From assembly GCA_007130605.1 (NCBI GenBank), contig SLSF01000231.1, positions 1 to 33,023 of the forward strand: a stretch of DNA of 33,023 nt, given 5' to 3'. The translations under genes and the position numbers were made by a program. The notes under the pieces are model-generated. The model searched no databases and had not been told where the DNA came from. It saw only the letters and a program-made list of their open reading frames with translations. Origin of the DNA: Gemmatimonadota bacterium (GTDB lineage: Bacteria > Gemmatimonadota > Gemmatimonadetes > Longimicrobiales > Gaopeijiaceae). The first letter of the stretch is position 1. The number at the start of each line of letters is the position of its first letter. Below are positions 17,399 to 25,951 of this stretch, piece after piece.

Positions 17399-17953
17399 AT
17401 GACCATTCGAAGCGACCGCTGGATCCGGGAGATGGCCCAGGAGCACGGGATGATCGAGCCCTTCGAGGCCGATCAGATGCGCGATGGATGCATCTCGTAC
17501 GGGGTCTCCTCGTACGGGTACGACATCCGGGTCGCGCCCGAGTTCAAGGTCTTCACGAACGTGCACAACGTGGTCGTCGATCCGAAGGAGTTCGACGATC
17601 GCTCCTTCGTGGACGTGGAGGCGGACTCGTGCATCATCCCCCCGAACTCCTTCGCACTGGCGAGGACGGTGGAGTACTTCCGGGTTCCACGGGACGTCCT
17701 GGTGCTCTGTGTCGGGAAAAGCACCTACGCACGGTGCGGGATCATCGTGAATGTCACCCCGCTGGAGCCGGGATGGCGGGGGTATCTCACCCTGGAGATC
17801 TCCAACACGACCCCCCTTCCCGCCCGGATCTACGCCAATGAGGGGATCGCCCAGCTCCTCTTCTTCCGAGGCGAGGAGGCTCCCGAGGTCGCCTACTCGG
17901 ACCGGGGAGGAAAGTACCAGGACCAGGTGGGCGTCACCCTGCCGAAGCTCTGA
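17399..17953 (+). CDS. dcd: dCTP deaminase
   Basis: A 184-residue cytoplasmic enzyme of the dUTPase superfamily. It deaminates dCTP to dUTP, the precursor route to dTTP; some relatives go directly to dUMP. The signature GKSTYAR (106-112) and the conserved block from [21 protein letters not shown] onward hold the expected catalytic glutamate (Glu133, TLEISN) and the nucleotide-binding residues. The length is normal. It is one of only two plus-strand genes, diverging from nuoA and converging on the FKBP-like gene (19-bp gap). No clear Shine-Dalgarno precedes the ATG. Whether it is mono- or bifunctional cannot be told by eye. Confidence 0.95.
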   Translation: MTIRSDRWIREMAQEHGMIEPFEADQMRDGCISYGVSSYGYDIRVAPEFKVFTNVHNVVVDPKEFDDRSFVDVEADSCIIPPNSFALARTVEYFRVPRDVLVLCVGKSTYARCGIIVNVTPLEPGWRGYLTLEISNTTPLPARIYANEGIAQLLFFRGEEAPEVAYSDRGGKYQDQVGVTLPKL

Positions 17954-17966
17954 AGCCGAAGCGGCT
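17954..17966. repeat. short hairpin between convergent genes
   Basis: AGCCG-AAG-CGGCT directly follows the dcd stop codon in the 19-bp gap before the convergent FKBP-like gene. It may help end transcription from either side, but there is no T-run, so it is not a clear intrinsic terminator. Confidence 0.3.
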
Positions 17967-17972
17967 CCGGGC

Positions 17973-18512
17973 TCAGTCGGGCCCTCCCCCCTGGCCATCG
18001 ACGGTCACGAGTTCGACCCGGTAGACGAGCCAACTGTGGGTCGGGACCCCGCTGTCCGGGGGCGGCGCCCCTCCGTACCCGAGGTACGGCGGAACAACCA
18101 GGGTACGAATCTCGCCGGTGACCATCCCGTTCACCCCTTCATGCACCCCGGCGACCACTTCGAATTGCGGCTGTCCCAGGACGAAACTCAAGGGATCGAC
18201 GGAATCCCATTCGGCGAAGACCTCGCCGCTGGGAAGCCAGCCGGTCATTGCCACTTCGATCTCCGCACCCGGGCTGGCCTCGGGGCCCTCTCCGAAAGCA
18301 TCCAGCCGGTAGAGGAGGCCGGCAGGGTGGTCCTCGAAGTCATCGAGATCGATCCCCAGTGACGGCGCGAACTGAACATCGTCGGGGTCCTCGGTGAATC
18401 GGTCGTCCTGCGAGGTGAGGTCCGTGCAACCGGACCCCACGAATGCGACCACAAGGAGAAGCCCTCCGACTCGCCGGCTCCAACCCGATCCCTTTTCCTC
18501 TAGAATCATCAT
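17973..18512 (-). CDS. FKBP-type peptidyl-prolyl isomerase-like lipoprotein
   Basis: A 179-residue protein with a lipoprotein-type signal (VGGLLLVVAFVGSGC; lipid Cys about residue 29) and an FKBP fold from about residue 80 to the end. Family landmarks are readable: MTGWLPSGEVF, FVLG, VHEGVNGM, PPYLGYGG and LVYRVEL. Compared with human FKBP12, Tyr26 is Met, Asp37 is Ala and Trp59 is Val, so isomerase activity may be weak and binding or chaperone work more likely. The start is at 18512 or 18509, both served by GGAG; an ATG at 18530 has no ribosome site. It follows the amidohydrolase by 36 bp on the same strand. It probably sits in the periplasmic leaflet of a membrane. Confidence 0.85.
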   Translation of the reverse strand: MMILEEKGSGWSRRVGGLLLVVAFVGSGCTDLTSQDDRFTEDPDDVQFAPSLGIDLDDFEDHPAGLLYRLDAFGEGPEASPGAEIEVAMTGWLPSGEVFAEWDSVDPLSFVLGQPQFEVVAGVHEGVNGMVTGEIRTLVVPPYLGYGGAPPPDSGVPTHSWLVYRVELVTVDGQGGGPD

Positions 18513-18548
18513 TCCTGCTCCATCCACCATCGGTTGTTGGACATCAGG

Positions 18549-20255
18549 TCACCGCTCGTGCACGATCCGTCCGTCGACGATGGTGAGATCGACGGAGATC
18601 TCCTGGAGCTCCGTGGGCTCCACCTCGAGCGGATTCCTTTCGAGGACCACGAGGTCGGCGAGGAAGCCCTCGCGAATCCGACCCTTCTCCTCTTCCATAC
18701 CCTCAGCCCACGCATTGTTCACCGTGTACGCCCGAAGTGCGGTCTCGGCATCGATGCGCTCCTCGGGGATCCAGCCTCCCTCGGGCTCTCCCTCCGGGGT
18801 CTGGCGCACCACCGCAGCATAGATGCCCATGAGGGGATTCGCCGTGTACCAGGCGGCATTGGTTCCCGGCCAGTCACTCCCGAAGGAGAGGGTCACCCCC
18901 GCCTCGTGGAGGGTCCGGAAGGCGTAGGTCCACCGGATCCGATCCGGTCCGATCCGCTCCTCCATCCACCGCATGTCGTCGATGGCATGGTAGGGCTGGA
19001 CCTCGGCGATCACCCCCAGTTCGGCCATCCGTTCCGCCGTCTCGGGACCGGCCAGGTGCTGCGCATGGATCACCCGGAAGCGGCGGTCTTCGCGAGGCCC
19101 GTTCACCTCTTCGACCCGCTGGAAGAGGGTGAGGAGGGTATCGATGGCATGGTCCCCGATGGCATGGACATGGGGCCAGTACCCCATCCGATCCGCCTCG
19201 ATGAGGAGGCGTTCCATGTTCCCCGGCGGATCCATCATCGCCCGCCATGAGCCGAATCCTCCGGTGTGTTCGAAGGGTTCGTAGAACATGGCGGTGGAAT
19301 TGCCCATGATGCCATCCACGAAACCCTTGAGCCCCCCGAGCCGGATGAAGTCGGATCCGAAGTTCCGGGGTAGTCCGAGCCCGGCCTGGTGCTCCACCCG
19401 ATCGAGGGTGGTACGGGCATGGATCCGGGTGGTGAGCTCGCCCTCGTCCAGGAGCGCCTGGTAGACCGGAAAGATCGACGGAGGCGTGTTGTCATGGATG
19501 GTGGTGACGCCGAACTGGCGGAGGTCCGCCAGCGCCGCCCGCGCCTCCTCGAGCTGCTGCTCCATCGACTTCGGGGGCATGACGGCCCGGACCTGCGCCG
19601 CCGCCTCGGGAGTCAGTCGGCCGGTCATGACCCCGTCTGCACACTCCACGCCTTCCCAGTCGCAGGTGGCGTCGGCCGCCTCGAGCGCCACCTCGTTGGC
19701 GAGAAAGACCGAGCGGTCCCACCGATTGAGGAGGACCGGATGGTTCGGCGTCAGGTCGTCGATCATTGCGCGATCGGGGGAGAAGGGTTCTCGGTCGCCC
19801 TCTCCGCCGGGACCCGCGGCGCCCATCTCCCATTCCTCGTAGGCCCCCCAGTCGCCGCCGACCATCCACGCCCCCTCGGGAAGCCGCTCGGTGGCCTCAC
19901 TCACCCGCTGGCGGAGTCCCTCCTCGTCCGCCACATCGAGGAGGTTCGCCCCCAGAAGGAGGGCACCGGCGGAGTTGAAATGGGTGTGGTTGTCGATGAA
20001 GCCCGGGCTGACGAAGCGACCGTCGAGTTCGATCACCCGGGTGCCCTGACCCCGATGAGCCTCGATCTCGGAGGCGCTCCCCACCGCCACGATCCGATTA
20101 CCGGAAATGGCCACGGCTTCTGCCTCGGGACCATCGTCATCGCCGGTCCAGACGACGCCCCCGGTGAGGATCAGGTCGGCCCCGCCTCCGGTGGGTTCCT
20201 CGCATCCGGCCAGGAAGAAGGCTGCAATGAAGAGGATCGGAGCGAATCGAGACAT
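18549..20255 (-). CDS. YtcJ-like metal-dependent amidohydrolase, predicted lipoprotein
   Basis: A 568-residue amidohydrolase-3 (YtcJ/NfdA type) protein. It starts with a clear lipoprotein signal (FFLAGC, lipid Cys18), so it should be exported and membrane-anchored. Metal-site residues expected for the superfamily are present: HTH (His90, His92), a candidate carboxylated Lys310 (GGLKGFVDG), His364 (HVHAIGDHA), His397/400 (HAQHL) and Asp461 (FGSDWPG). The substrate is unknown; relatives act on amides and N-substituted formamides, but the family is poorly characterised. GGGAG lies 5 bp before the ATG. It follows sdhB by 56 bp, probably on the same transcript or from its own weak promoter. Confidence 0.9.
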   Translation of the reverse strand: MSRFAPILFIAAFFLAGCEEPTGGGADLILTGGVVWTGDDDGPEAEAVAISGNRIVAVGSASEIEAHRGQGTRVIELDGRFVSPGFIDNHTHFNSAGALLLGANLLDVADEEGLRQRVSEATERLPEGAWMVGGDWGAYEEWEMGAAGPGGEGDREPFSPDRAMIDDLTPNHPVLLNRWDRSVFLANEVALEAADATCDWEGVECADGVMTGRLTPEAAAQVRAVMPPKSMEQQLEEARAALADLRQFGVTTIHDNTPPSIFPVYQALLDEGELTTRIHARTTLDRVEHQAGLGLPRNFGSDFIRLGGLKGFVDGIMGNSTAMFYEPFEHTGGFGSWRAMMDPPGNMERLLIEADRMGYWPHVHAIGDHAIDTLLTLFQRVEEVNGPREDRRFRVIHAQHLAGPETAERMAELGVIAEVQPYHAIDDMRWMEERIGPDRIRWTYAFRTLHEAGVTLSFGSDWPGTNAAWYTANPLMGIYAAVVRQTPEGEPEGGWIPEERIDAETALRAYTVNNAWAEGMEEEKGRIREGFLADLVVLERNPLEVEPTELQEISVDLTIVDGRIVHER

Positions 20256-20311
20256 GACAACTCCCGGTGGAGTGGATGGCGGGTTCGAGTCCGTACGGTG
20301 GTGCGGTGGAT

Positions 20312-21073
20312 TCAGTCTGGGGTTCCCACTGCCTTGTTCAGGGTCCCCTTGAGCACGTCGCGGTTCAGGCGGGCGATGTAGTCCACCGAGATTCCCTTGG
20401 GGCAGGCTTCCTGGCAGGCACCATGGTTGGTGCAGTTCCCGAAGCCCTCGGCGTCGTGCTGCGATGCCATTCCAAGCGCCCGTTCAAGTCGCTCGGCCTG
20501 ACCCTGGGGCAGGTAGGAGAGGTGTGCCACCTTCGCCGCTGTGAAGAGCATGGCGGAAGCGTTGGGGCACGCCGCGACACACGCTCCGCAGCCGATGCAC
20601 GCCGCCGCGTCGAAGGCCCGGTCGGCATCCCGCTTCGGGATCGGAGTCGCATTCGCGTCCTGCGCACTGCCGGTACGGACCGAGATGTACCCCCCCGCCT
20701 GGATCACCCGGTCGAAGGAGTTCCGGTCCACCACGAGGTCGCGCATGACCGGAAAGGCGGTGGCTCGGAAGGGCTCGATCCAGATTTCATCGCCGTCCTT
20801 GAAACTCCGCATGTGGAGCTGGCAGGCGGTGATGAGCCGCTCGGGGCCATGTGCGACCCCATTGATCATCATCCCGCACGAACCACAGATCCCTTCCCGG
20901 CAGTCGTGCTCGAAGGCGATGGGCTCCTTTCCCTTCCGGGTCAGGTCCTCGTTCACCAGGTCGAGCATGTCCAGAAAGGACATGGAGTCACTGATATCTT
21001 CCGCCCGGTAGGTCTCGAAGGCTCCCGCGTCGTCGGGTCCCGCCTGACGCCAGACATGGAGGGTGAGATTCAT
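20312..21073 (-). CDS. sdhB: succinate dehydrogenase/fumarate reductase iron-sulfur subunit
   Basis: A 253-residue subunit that carries electrons from the flavin in SdhA to haem and quinone in SdhC. The 2Fe-2S ligands are Cys58, 63, 66 and 84 (CREGICGSC...C). The second domain has [12 protein letters not shown] (Cys159, 162, 165, 169) and [12 protein letters not shown] (Cys214, 220, 224), fitting one 4Fe-4S and one 3Fe-4S cluster. The ATG at 21073 overlaps the sdhA stop by one base (TAATG). Longer in-frame starts run through sdhA and were rejected. It belongs to the type-B complex encoded here. Confidence 0.96.
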   Translation of the reverse strand: MNLTLHVWRQAGPDDAGAFETYRAEDISDSMSFLDMLDLVNEDLTRKGKEPIAFEHDCREGICGSCGMMINGVAHGPERLITACQLHMRSFKDGDEIWIEPFRATAFPVMRDLVVDRNSFDRVIQAGGYISVRTGSAQDANATPIPKRDADRAFDAAACIGCGACVAACPNASAMLFTAAKVAHLSYLPQGQAERLERALGMASQHDAEGFGNCTNHGACQEACPKGISVDYIARLNRDVLKGTLNKAVGTPD

Positions 21074-22986
21074 TACTTGTAGCTCCTCTGCGAGAGAGGC
21101 ACATGTTCGAAATGGAGGGGTTCGCGGTGGCGTACGGGTTCCTCGCCCACCCCCTTGAACTCCCAGACCGCGCCGTGGGCGAAGTTCTCGTCGTCGCGCT
21201 TCGCCTCGCCTTCTTCGGTGGTGTGCTCCACCCGGTAGTGGGCTCCGCACGATTCGTCCCGGGTCAGAGCGTCCCAGCACATGACCTCGGCGAACTCGAG
21301 GAAGTCGGCCACCCGGCCCGCCTTCTCCAGCGACTGGTTGAGCGTCGCGCCGCTCCCCGGAACCAGGACCTCCTTCCAGAAGCGCTCCCGGAGCTCCGGG
21401 ATCTTCTGGAGGGCTTCCCGAAGCCCCGCTTCGGTCCGGGCCATTCCGCAGTGATCCCAGAGGATCCGGCCGAGTTCCTGGTGGAAGGAGTCGACCGTTC
21501 GGTTCCCCTTCACCGCCAGGAGTCTCTCCTGGGTGTCGGTGACTTCCCGGACGGCATCCCGGGCCGCCGGGTGGTCCACACCGACATCCATCTTGGGCGC
21601 GTCGGCCAGGTAGTTCCCGATGGTGAGGGGGATGATGAAGTACCCGTCGGCGAGCCCCTGCATCAGGGCCGAGGCGCCGAGCCGGTTCGCTCCATGATCG
21701 GAGAAGTTCGCCTCACCGATGGCGAAGAGTCCCGGGACCGTCGTCATGAGGTCGTAGTCGACCCAGAGCCCGCCCATGGTGTAGTGAGGCGCCGGATAGA
21801 TCCGCATGGGAACGTCGTAGGGGTCCTCTCCGGTGATCTTCTCGTACATCTGGAAGAGGTTCCCGTACCGCTCGGCGACCGCCGCCTTTCCGAGACGCTG
21901 GATCGCGTCCCGGAAGTCGAGGTAGACCCCGTTCCTCATGGGGCCCACGCCATGACCGGAATCCACCATCTCCTTCGCTCTTCGCGACGCGATGTCCCGG
22001 GGGGTGAGATTTCCGAAGGAGGGGTAGAGGCGCTCCAGGTAATAGTCCCGCTCCGAATCGGGGATCGCCGCGGCAGCCCGGGTGTCTCCGGGCTCCTTCG
22101 GGACCCAGATGCGTCCGTCGTTCCGGAGCGACTCGCTCATGAGCGTCAGCTTGCCCTGGTATTCGCCACTCTGCGGAATGCAGGTGGGGTGGATCTGGGT
22201 GAAGCAGGGGTTCGCAAAGCCGGCTCCACGTCGGTGGGCACGCCAGGTGGCCGTAACATTGCACCCCATGGCGTTGGTGGAGAGGAAGAAGGCATTGGAG
22301 TAGCCGCCGGTACCCAGCACCACCGCATCGGCCATGTGGGCCTCGATACGACCGGTCACCAGGTCGCGGGTGACGATCCCTCTCGCCCGCCCATCCACCA
22401 CGATGACATCGAGCATCTCGGAGCGGACATTCATCTGTACGGTGCCTGCCTGCACCTGTCGCTCCAGCGCCTGGTAGGCGCCCAGGAGGAGCTGCTGTCC
22501 GGTCTGGCCCCGGGCGTAGAAGGTGCGGGAGACCTGGGCGCCTCCGAAGGATCGGTTCGCAAGGAGTCCGCCGTACTCCCGGGCGAAGGGAACGCCCTGG
22601 GCCACGGCCTGATCGATGATATTCAGCGAAAGTTCGGCGAGCCGGTAGACATTCGCCTCGCGGGAGCGGAAGTCTCCCCCCTTCACCGTATCATAGAAGA
22701 GGCGATAGACCGAGTCGCCATCCCCCTGGTAGTTCTTCGCCGCGTTGATTCCTCCCTGCGCCGCGATGGAGTGGGCACGGCGGGGAGAGTCGTGGAAGGT
22801 GAAGGCCTTCACCTGGTACCCGAGTTCTCCCATGGTGGCGGCGGCGGCGCCCCCGGCCAGTCCGGTCCCCACCACAATCACCTGGTAGCGCCGCTTGTTC
22901 GCCGGGTTCACCAGCTTCATGTCGAAGCGGTGGCGCTCCCACATCCGGTCGATGGGATGATCCGGAATCCTGGCGTTCAGCTCCAT
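21073..22986 (-). CDS. sdhA: succinate dehydrogenase/fumarate reductase flavoprotein subunit
   Basis: A 637-residue catalytic subunit that oxidises succinate to fumarate. The dinucleotide fold [13 protein letters not shown] (38-50) and the covalent-FAD histidine His72 in [15 protein letters not shown] are visible. IHPTCIP and [12 protein letters not shown] hold the active-site histidines and neighbouring arginine. The length and the [13 protein letters not shown] form resemble the Bacteroides/Bacillus-type (type B) enzyme rather than E. coli SdhA. GGAGG precedes the ATG by 8 bp. A 60-bp gap after sdhC holds a 14-bp palindrome. Confidence 0.97.
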   Translation of the reverse strand: MELNARIPDHPIDRMWERHRFDMKLVNPANKRRYQVIVVGTGLAGGAAAATMGELGYQVKAFTFHDSPRRAHSIAAQGGINAAKNYQGDGDSVYRLFYDTVKGGDFRSREANVYRLAELSLNIIDQAVAQGVPFAREYGGLLANRSFGGAQVSRTFYARGQTGQQLLLGAYQALERQVQAGTVQMNVRSEMLDVIVVDGRARGIVTRDLVTGRIEAHMADAVVLGTGGYSNAFFLSTNAMGCNVTATWRAHRRGAGFANPCFTQIHPTCIPQSGEYQGKLTLMSESLRNDGRIWVPKEPGDTRAAAAIPDSERDYYLERLYPSFGNLTPRDIASRRAKEMVDSGHGVGPMRNGVYLDFRDAIQRLGKAAVAERYGNLFQMYEKITGEDPYDVPMRIYPAPHYTMGGLWVDYDLMTTVPGLFAIGEANFSDHGANRLGASALMQGLADGYFIIPLTIGNYLADAPKMDVGVDHPAARDAVREVTDTQERLLAVKGNRTVDSFHQELGRILWDHCGMARTEAGLREALQKIPELRERFWKEVLVPGSGATLNQSLEKAGRVADFLEFAEVMCWDALTRDESCGAHYRVEHTTEEGEAKRDDENFAHGAVWEFKGVGEEPVRHREPLHFEHVPLSQRSYK

Positions 22987-23031
22987 TCCCTGCGTCCTCC
23001 AGCTGGTCGATGTCGTCCGGGGTCAACGAGC

Positions 23032-23045
23032 CCCAACACGTTGGG
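23032..23045. repeat. 14-bp palindrome after the sdhC stop
   Basis: CCCAAC-AC-GTTGGG is a perfect palindrome one base beyond the sdhC stop codon. In RNA it can form a 5-bp stem with a CGTG-type tetraloop. It could protect the upstream mRNA end or be a protein-binding site; nothing in the window decides between these. Confidence 0.35.
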
Positions 23046-23046
23046 T

Positions 23047-23763
23047 TCAGAGGGTCAATCCGATCGAGGTCCACCGTCCGGCGAGGACGGCGACCGGGAC
23101 CGAGATGTAGCCCAGGAAGAGTACGATGGCGAGTGCCGCTGCCAGGGGCCGCCGGGCCCGCTCGACGCGAGCGTTCTGAACCCCGAGGGTGGCGAAGGCA
23201 CTCCAGATCCCGTGGTAGACATGGAGCGAGAGCGCCCCGACCGCCACGATGTAGAAGAGTGCCACGGGCGTCGACTGGAAGCCGGTGACGAGGTTGGCGT
23301 AGACCGCGCCGTATTCGAAGTCCGGATGCACATCTCCGGTGGTGAAGTGGAGGATGTGGTAGATGACGAAGAGGAAGATGATGACGCCACCCCACCGCAT
23401 GGTTCGGGATGCGTAACTGAAGACCTGCGACTCCGCCTTCCGGTAGCCCCGGGTGCGCGCCGCCCGGCTCTGGGTCCAGAGACGGTACGCCGCGAACATG
23501 TGTACGAGGACCGCCGCGAGAAGGGCGATCCGCGCCACCCACAGGACGCCGTACTCGGGAAGGATCGGATACCCGAACTCCCTCAGGAACTCACCGTACT
23601 GGTCCAGCGGGTGAAGGGTCCCACCGGCCGGATCCCAGGACTGGAAGGCCTTCAGGTTCCCTGCCATGTGCCCGAAGACGAACCCCACCAGGAGGATGCC
23701 GGTCACCGCCATGAGGGACTTCTTCCCCACCGACGACCGGTACAGGTTGAGCACCCGATTCAT
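23047..23763 (-). CDS. sdhC: succinate dehydrogenase cytochrome b subunit (type B)
   Basis: A 238-residue membrane anchor with five predicted helices (about 15-33, 74-93, 123-141, 163-184, 205-226). Single-subunit, five-helix anchors define the type-B Sdh/Frd, which binds two haems b and needs no SdhD. Candidate haem ligands are His32 (FGHMAGN), His88 (LVHMFAAY), His136/139 (YHILHF) and His181/184 (HVYHGIW). The ATG at 23763 is 4 bp after the mdh stop, which ties the TCA genes into one operon. No separate sdhD is present, as expected. Confidence 0.94.
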   Translation of the reverse strand: MNRVLNLYRSSVGKKSLMAVTGILLVGFVFGHMAGNLKAFQSWDPAGGTLHPLDQYGEFLREFGYPILPEYGVLWVARIALLAAVLVHMFAAYRLWTQSRAARTRGYRKAESQVFSYASRTMRWGGVIIFLFVIYHILHFTTGDVHPDFEYGAVYANLVTGFQSTPVALFYIVAVGALSLHVYHGIWSAFATLGVQNARVERARRPLAAALAIVLFLGYISVPVAVLAGRWTSIGLTL

Positions 23764-23767
23764 TGGG

Positions 23768-24697
23768 TCACACCCCTTCGAGCTTGGCGATGGTCTCGCG
23801 TACCGACTGGGCACTCCGATTCAATTCCTCGCGCTCGTCGTCGGTAAGCTCCACCTCGAGGATCTCCTTGAGTCCGCCCTCACCGAGCTTGCACGGGACG
23901 CCCAGGAAGATGTCGTCCTGTCCATACTCCCCGGTGAGATATGCGGCGGAGGGAAGGATCCGGTTCTTGTCGCGGGCGATGGCCTCGGCCATCTGTACCG
24001 CGGCCGCCGAGGGCGCGTAGTACGCGCTTCCGGTCTTCAGGTAGCCGACGATCTCGGCCCCTCCCTTCCGGGTCCGCTCGATGAGGGCGTCGATCCGCTC
24101 CCGGTCGAGAAGCTGGGTGAGTGGAATCCCACTCACCGTGGTATAGCTCACCAGGGGCACCATGGTGTCGCCATGACCGCCCAGAACCAGGGCCTGGATG
24201 TCCTCCACCGAGCAGTCGAGCTCCAGTGCGATGAAGGAGCGGTACCGGGCGGTGTCCAGAACGCCCGCCATTCCGATCACCCGCTCCCGGGGAAAGCCCG
24301 AAGCCTTCATGGCCACCCACGACATCACATCGAGGGGGTTGGAGACCATGATGATGATGGAGTCCGGAGCGACGCGTGCGATCTCCCTCGACACCTTCGC
24401 CACGATGTCGGCATTGGTCTTGAGGAGGTCGTCCCGGCTCATTCCGGGCTTCCGCGCGATCCCCGCCGTGACGATGAAGAGGTCGGATCCCTCCGCCGCG
24501 TCGTACGAGGTGCTCCCCGTCACCCGGCTGTCGAAGCCCTCGATGGGAGCGCTCTCCCACTGGTCGAGCGCCTTGCCCTGAGGAATCCCGTCAGCGATGT
24601 CGATCATGACCACTTCACGGGCGAGTTCGCGCTCTGCAACGCGCTGGGCCGCGGTGGCACCCACATTTCCGGCCCCAACGACGGTGATCTTCCGCAT
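23768..24697 (-). CDS. mdh: malate dehydrogenase
   Basis: A 309-residue NAD-dependent malate dehydrogenase of the LDH-like type. It carries GAGNVG (8-13) at the NAD fold and an acidic residue after it (MIDI, Asp33) that favours NAD over NADP. Substrate and catalytic residues are Arg82 and Arg88 (ARKPGMSR), Asn120, Asp148, Arg151 and His175 ([10 protein letters not shown]). Arg at position 82, where lactate dehydrogenases have Gln, supports malate as substrate. It is the first gene of the mdh-sdhCAB cluster and has its own promoter about 50 bp upstream. Confidence 0.96.
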   Translation of the reverse strand: MRKITVVGAGNVGATAAQRVAERELAREVVMIDIADGIPQGKALDQWESAPIEGFDSRVTGSTSYDAAEGSDLFIVTAGIARKPGMSRDDLLKTNADIVAKVSREIARVAPDSIIIMVSNPLDVMSWVAMKASGFPRERVIGMAGVLDTARYRSFIALELDCSVEDIQALVLGGHGDTMVPLVSYTTVSGIPLTQLLDRERIDALIERTRKGGAEIVGYLKTGSAYYAPSAAAVQMAEAIARDKNRILPSAAYLTGEYGQDDIFLGVPCKLGEGGLKEILEVELTDDEREELNRSAQSVRETIAKLEGV

Positions 24698-24744
24698 TCT
24701 ATGTCCCGGAGAAAGTTGAATCTGGAAAGGAAAAAGTCCGCCGC

Positions 24745-24773
24745 AACCTACCCGTGGAGGATGTGGGTGTCAA
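24745..24773 (-). promoter_or_regulatory. promoter of mdh-sdhCAB
   Basis: On the minus strand, a perfect TTGACA (24768-24773) lies 17 bp before TAGGTT (24745-24750). The predicted start is near 24738, leaving a leader of about 41 nt. It sits between the terminator of the upstream operon and the mdh ATG. Confidence 0.7.
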
Positions 24774-24801
24774 CGGGATTTCCCTCCAGGTGCCCGAAAC
24801 G

Positions 24802-24829
24802 AAAAGGACCCCCGGGAGCCGAGGGTCCT
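24802..24829 (-). terminator. intrinsic terminator of the sigma/anti-sigma operon
   Basis: On the minus strand AGGACCC (24829-24823) and GGGTCCT (24811-24805) form a 7-bp stem with an 11-nt loop, followed by TTTTCGTTTCG. It lies about 47 bp past the stop of the Spy/CpxP-like gene and just before the mdh promoter. Confidence 0.75.
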
Positions 24830-24875
24830 CACGTTCTCGAGAGGCCTGAAACCACCGCTCAGGAGGGTCCGGGCG

Positions 24876-25445
24876 TCAGTGGAAGTAGCTTCCGTAGAGG
24901 TCGGTCACCTCGGTTCCGCCATTGCCCAGAAGGGCTTTCTCATCCCCGCCCCCACCTCCACGCCGGCGCTCCAGTTCGCGGATGCGCTCGGTCATGTCGT
25001 CTCGGAGCTTGTGGAAGCGGATGAGCTTGTCCGGGGTCAGGACCTCGAGCATCGCCGCCTCCTCGTCCTGCTGGATCTGGACCTCCCGTACCCGAAGCTC
25101 GTTCTGGCGCTGGAGGAGTCGTGCCGCCTCGGCCTCCGCCCCCCCGCGTTCGGCGAAACGGGCCATCTCCCGCTTGAGCTCCCGTCGATCCCGCATCAAC
25201 TCGCCCCGCTCGTGGCGAAACTCCACGAAGATCTCCCGGAGTCGGTCCATGTCGGCGCTGGTGAGGTCGAGTTCCCGGACCATGCGGTTCTCGAAGCCCT
25301 GGATGATCCGGTTCATCATCTCCTGACGGGGCATTTCGCTTCCGCGCTGCTGGGACTGGGCCACGAGCTCCCCGACCGCCATGGGCGTGGCGAGCACAAG
25401 GAGGGCCACCAGCGCCCCCACGAACCATCGTCCACCGGTGCTCAT
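24876..25445 (-). CDS. exported Spy/CpxP-like helical protein, third gene of the sigma-factor operon
   Basis: A 189-residue protein with an N-terminal signal segment (hydrophobic 8-26, probable cleavage near residue 30). The body is highly charged and helical: LDLTSADMDRLREIFVEFRH and later LTPDKLIRFHKLRDDM resemble the LTxxQ-type repeats of Spy/CpxP/ZraP periplasmic chaperones and metal sensors. A Gly-run precedes the C-terminus. The ATG at 25445 overlaps the anti-sigma stop by 4 bp. By position it may sense or buffer the envelope stress that the sigma factor answers. The family match is by pattern only. Confidence 0.65.
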   Translation of the reverse strand: MSTGGRWFVGALVALLVLATPMAVGELVAQSQQRGSEMPRQEMMNRIIQGFENRMVRELDLTSADMDRLREIFVEFRHERGELMRDRRELKREMARFAERGGAEAEAARLLQRQNELRVREVQIQQDEEAAMLEVLTPDKLIRFHKLRDDMTERIRELERRRGGGGGDEKALLGNGGTEVTDLYGSYFH

Positions 25446-25951
25446 TCGAAATATCCCTCCGTCAGCAGGACCAGCAGGGTCTCGTCGGAGACCCCTTCGA
25501 GATAGGGTGCGCCGGCGATGAACCAATCATCTCCGGCCCAGTCCTCCATCCCTTCTTCCGATTCGACAGCCACCGTCCATCCGGCGAAGTCGCCGCTCGG
25601 GTCGCTGGCCTGGCTCGCCAGGCCGATCCCCATGGCCAGAAGAAGGACGGCGGCGGCCGCCATCGATCCGCTCCACCAGCCACTCGGGCGTCGGGAGAGC
25701 TCTGCTTCGTACTGGGCGAGGGCCTCCATGGCGAAGGAGCGAGGGGGCTGGGGACGTGTGCCGTACACCATGGCCATGAAGCGGAAGTCCTCGGCACACG
25801 CCGAGCACTCCGCCACGTGCCGCTCCGTACGTTCACGCTCCACAAGAGACAGGGACCTGGAAAAATCGACAGAGAGGAGGTCGAGGATCTCCCCGCACGC
25901 CTCCCGCATCTCGTGGGTCCCATCATGTCCGTTCATTCGCTCATTCTCCAT
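25442..25951 (-). CDS. zinc-finger anti-sigma factor, single-pass membrane protein
   Basis: A 169-residue protein with a ZAS-type motif HxxxCxxC (His45, Cys49, Cys52) in its cytoplasmic N-terminal half, one membrane helix (about 95-113) and an acidic extracytoplasmic domain of about 55 residues. This is the usual build of anti-sigma factors that hold an ECF sigma at the membrane until a signal releases it. The ATG at 25951 overlaps the sigma gene by 11 bp; an in-frame ATG at 25936 has a better GGAG spacing and is an equally good start. It is coupled downstream to the Spy/CpxP-like gene. Confidence 0.88.
   Translation of the reverse strand: MENERMNGHDGTHEMREACGEILDLLSVDFSRSLSLVERERTERHVAECSACAEDFRFMAMVYGTRPQPPRSFAMEALAQYEAELSRRPSGWWSGSMAAAAVLLLAMGIGLASQASDPSGDFAGWTVAVESEEGMEDWAGDDWFIAGAPYLEGVSDETLLVLLTEGYFE

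Noticed and set aside
19389-20381. Plus-strand frame opposite the amidohydrolase and end of sdhB
   Set aside because: The amidohydrolase on the minus strand has a lipoprotein signal and full metal site; the antisense product resembles no family.
20312-23763. Apparent loss of sdhD
   Set aside because: The single five-helix SdhC with several candidate haem histidines is the normal type-B anchor, which has no SdhD.
21103-23847. A 914-codon open frame on the plus strand opposite sdhA and sdhC
   Set aside because: High GC keeps the antisense frame free of stops. The minus strand encodes complete SdhA and SdhC with all motifs, while the plus-strand product is His/Gly/Glu-rich with no recognisable domain.
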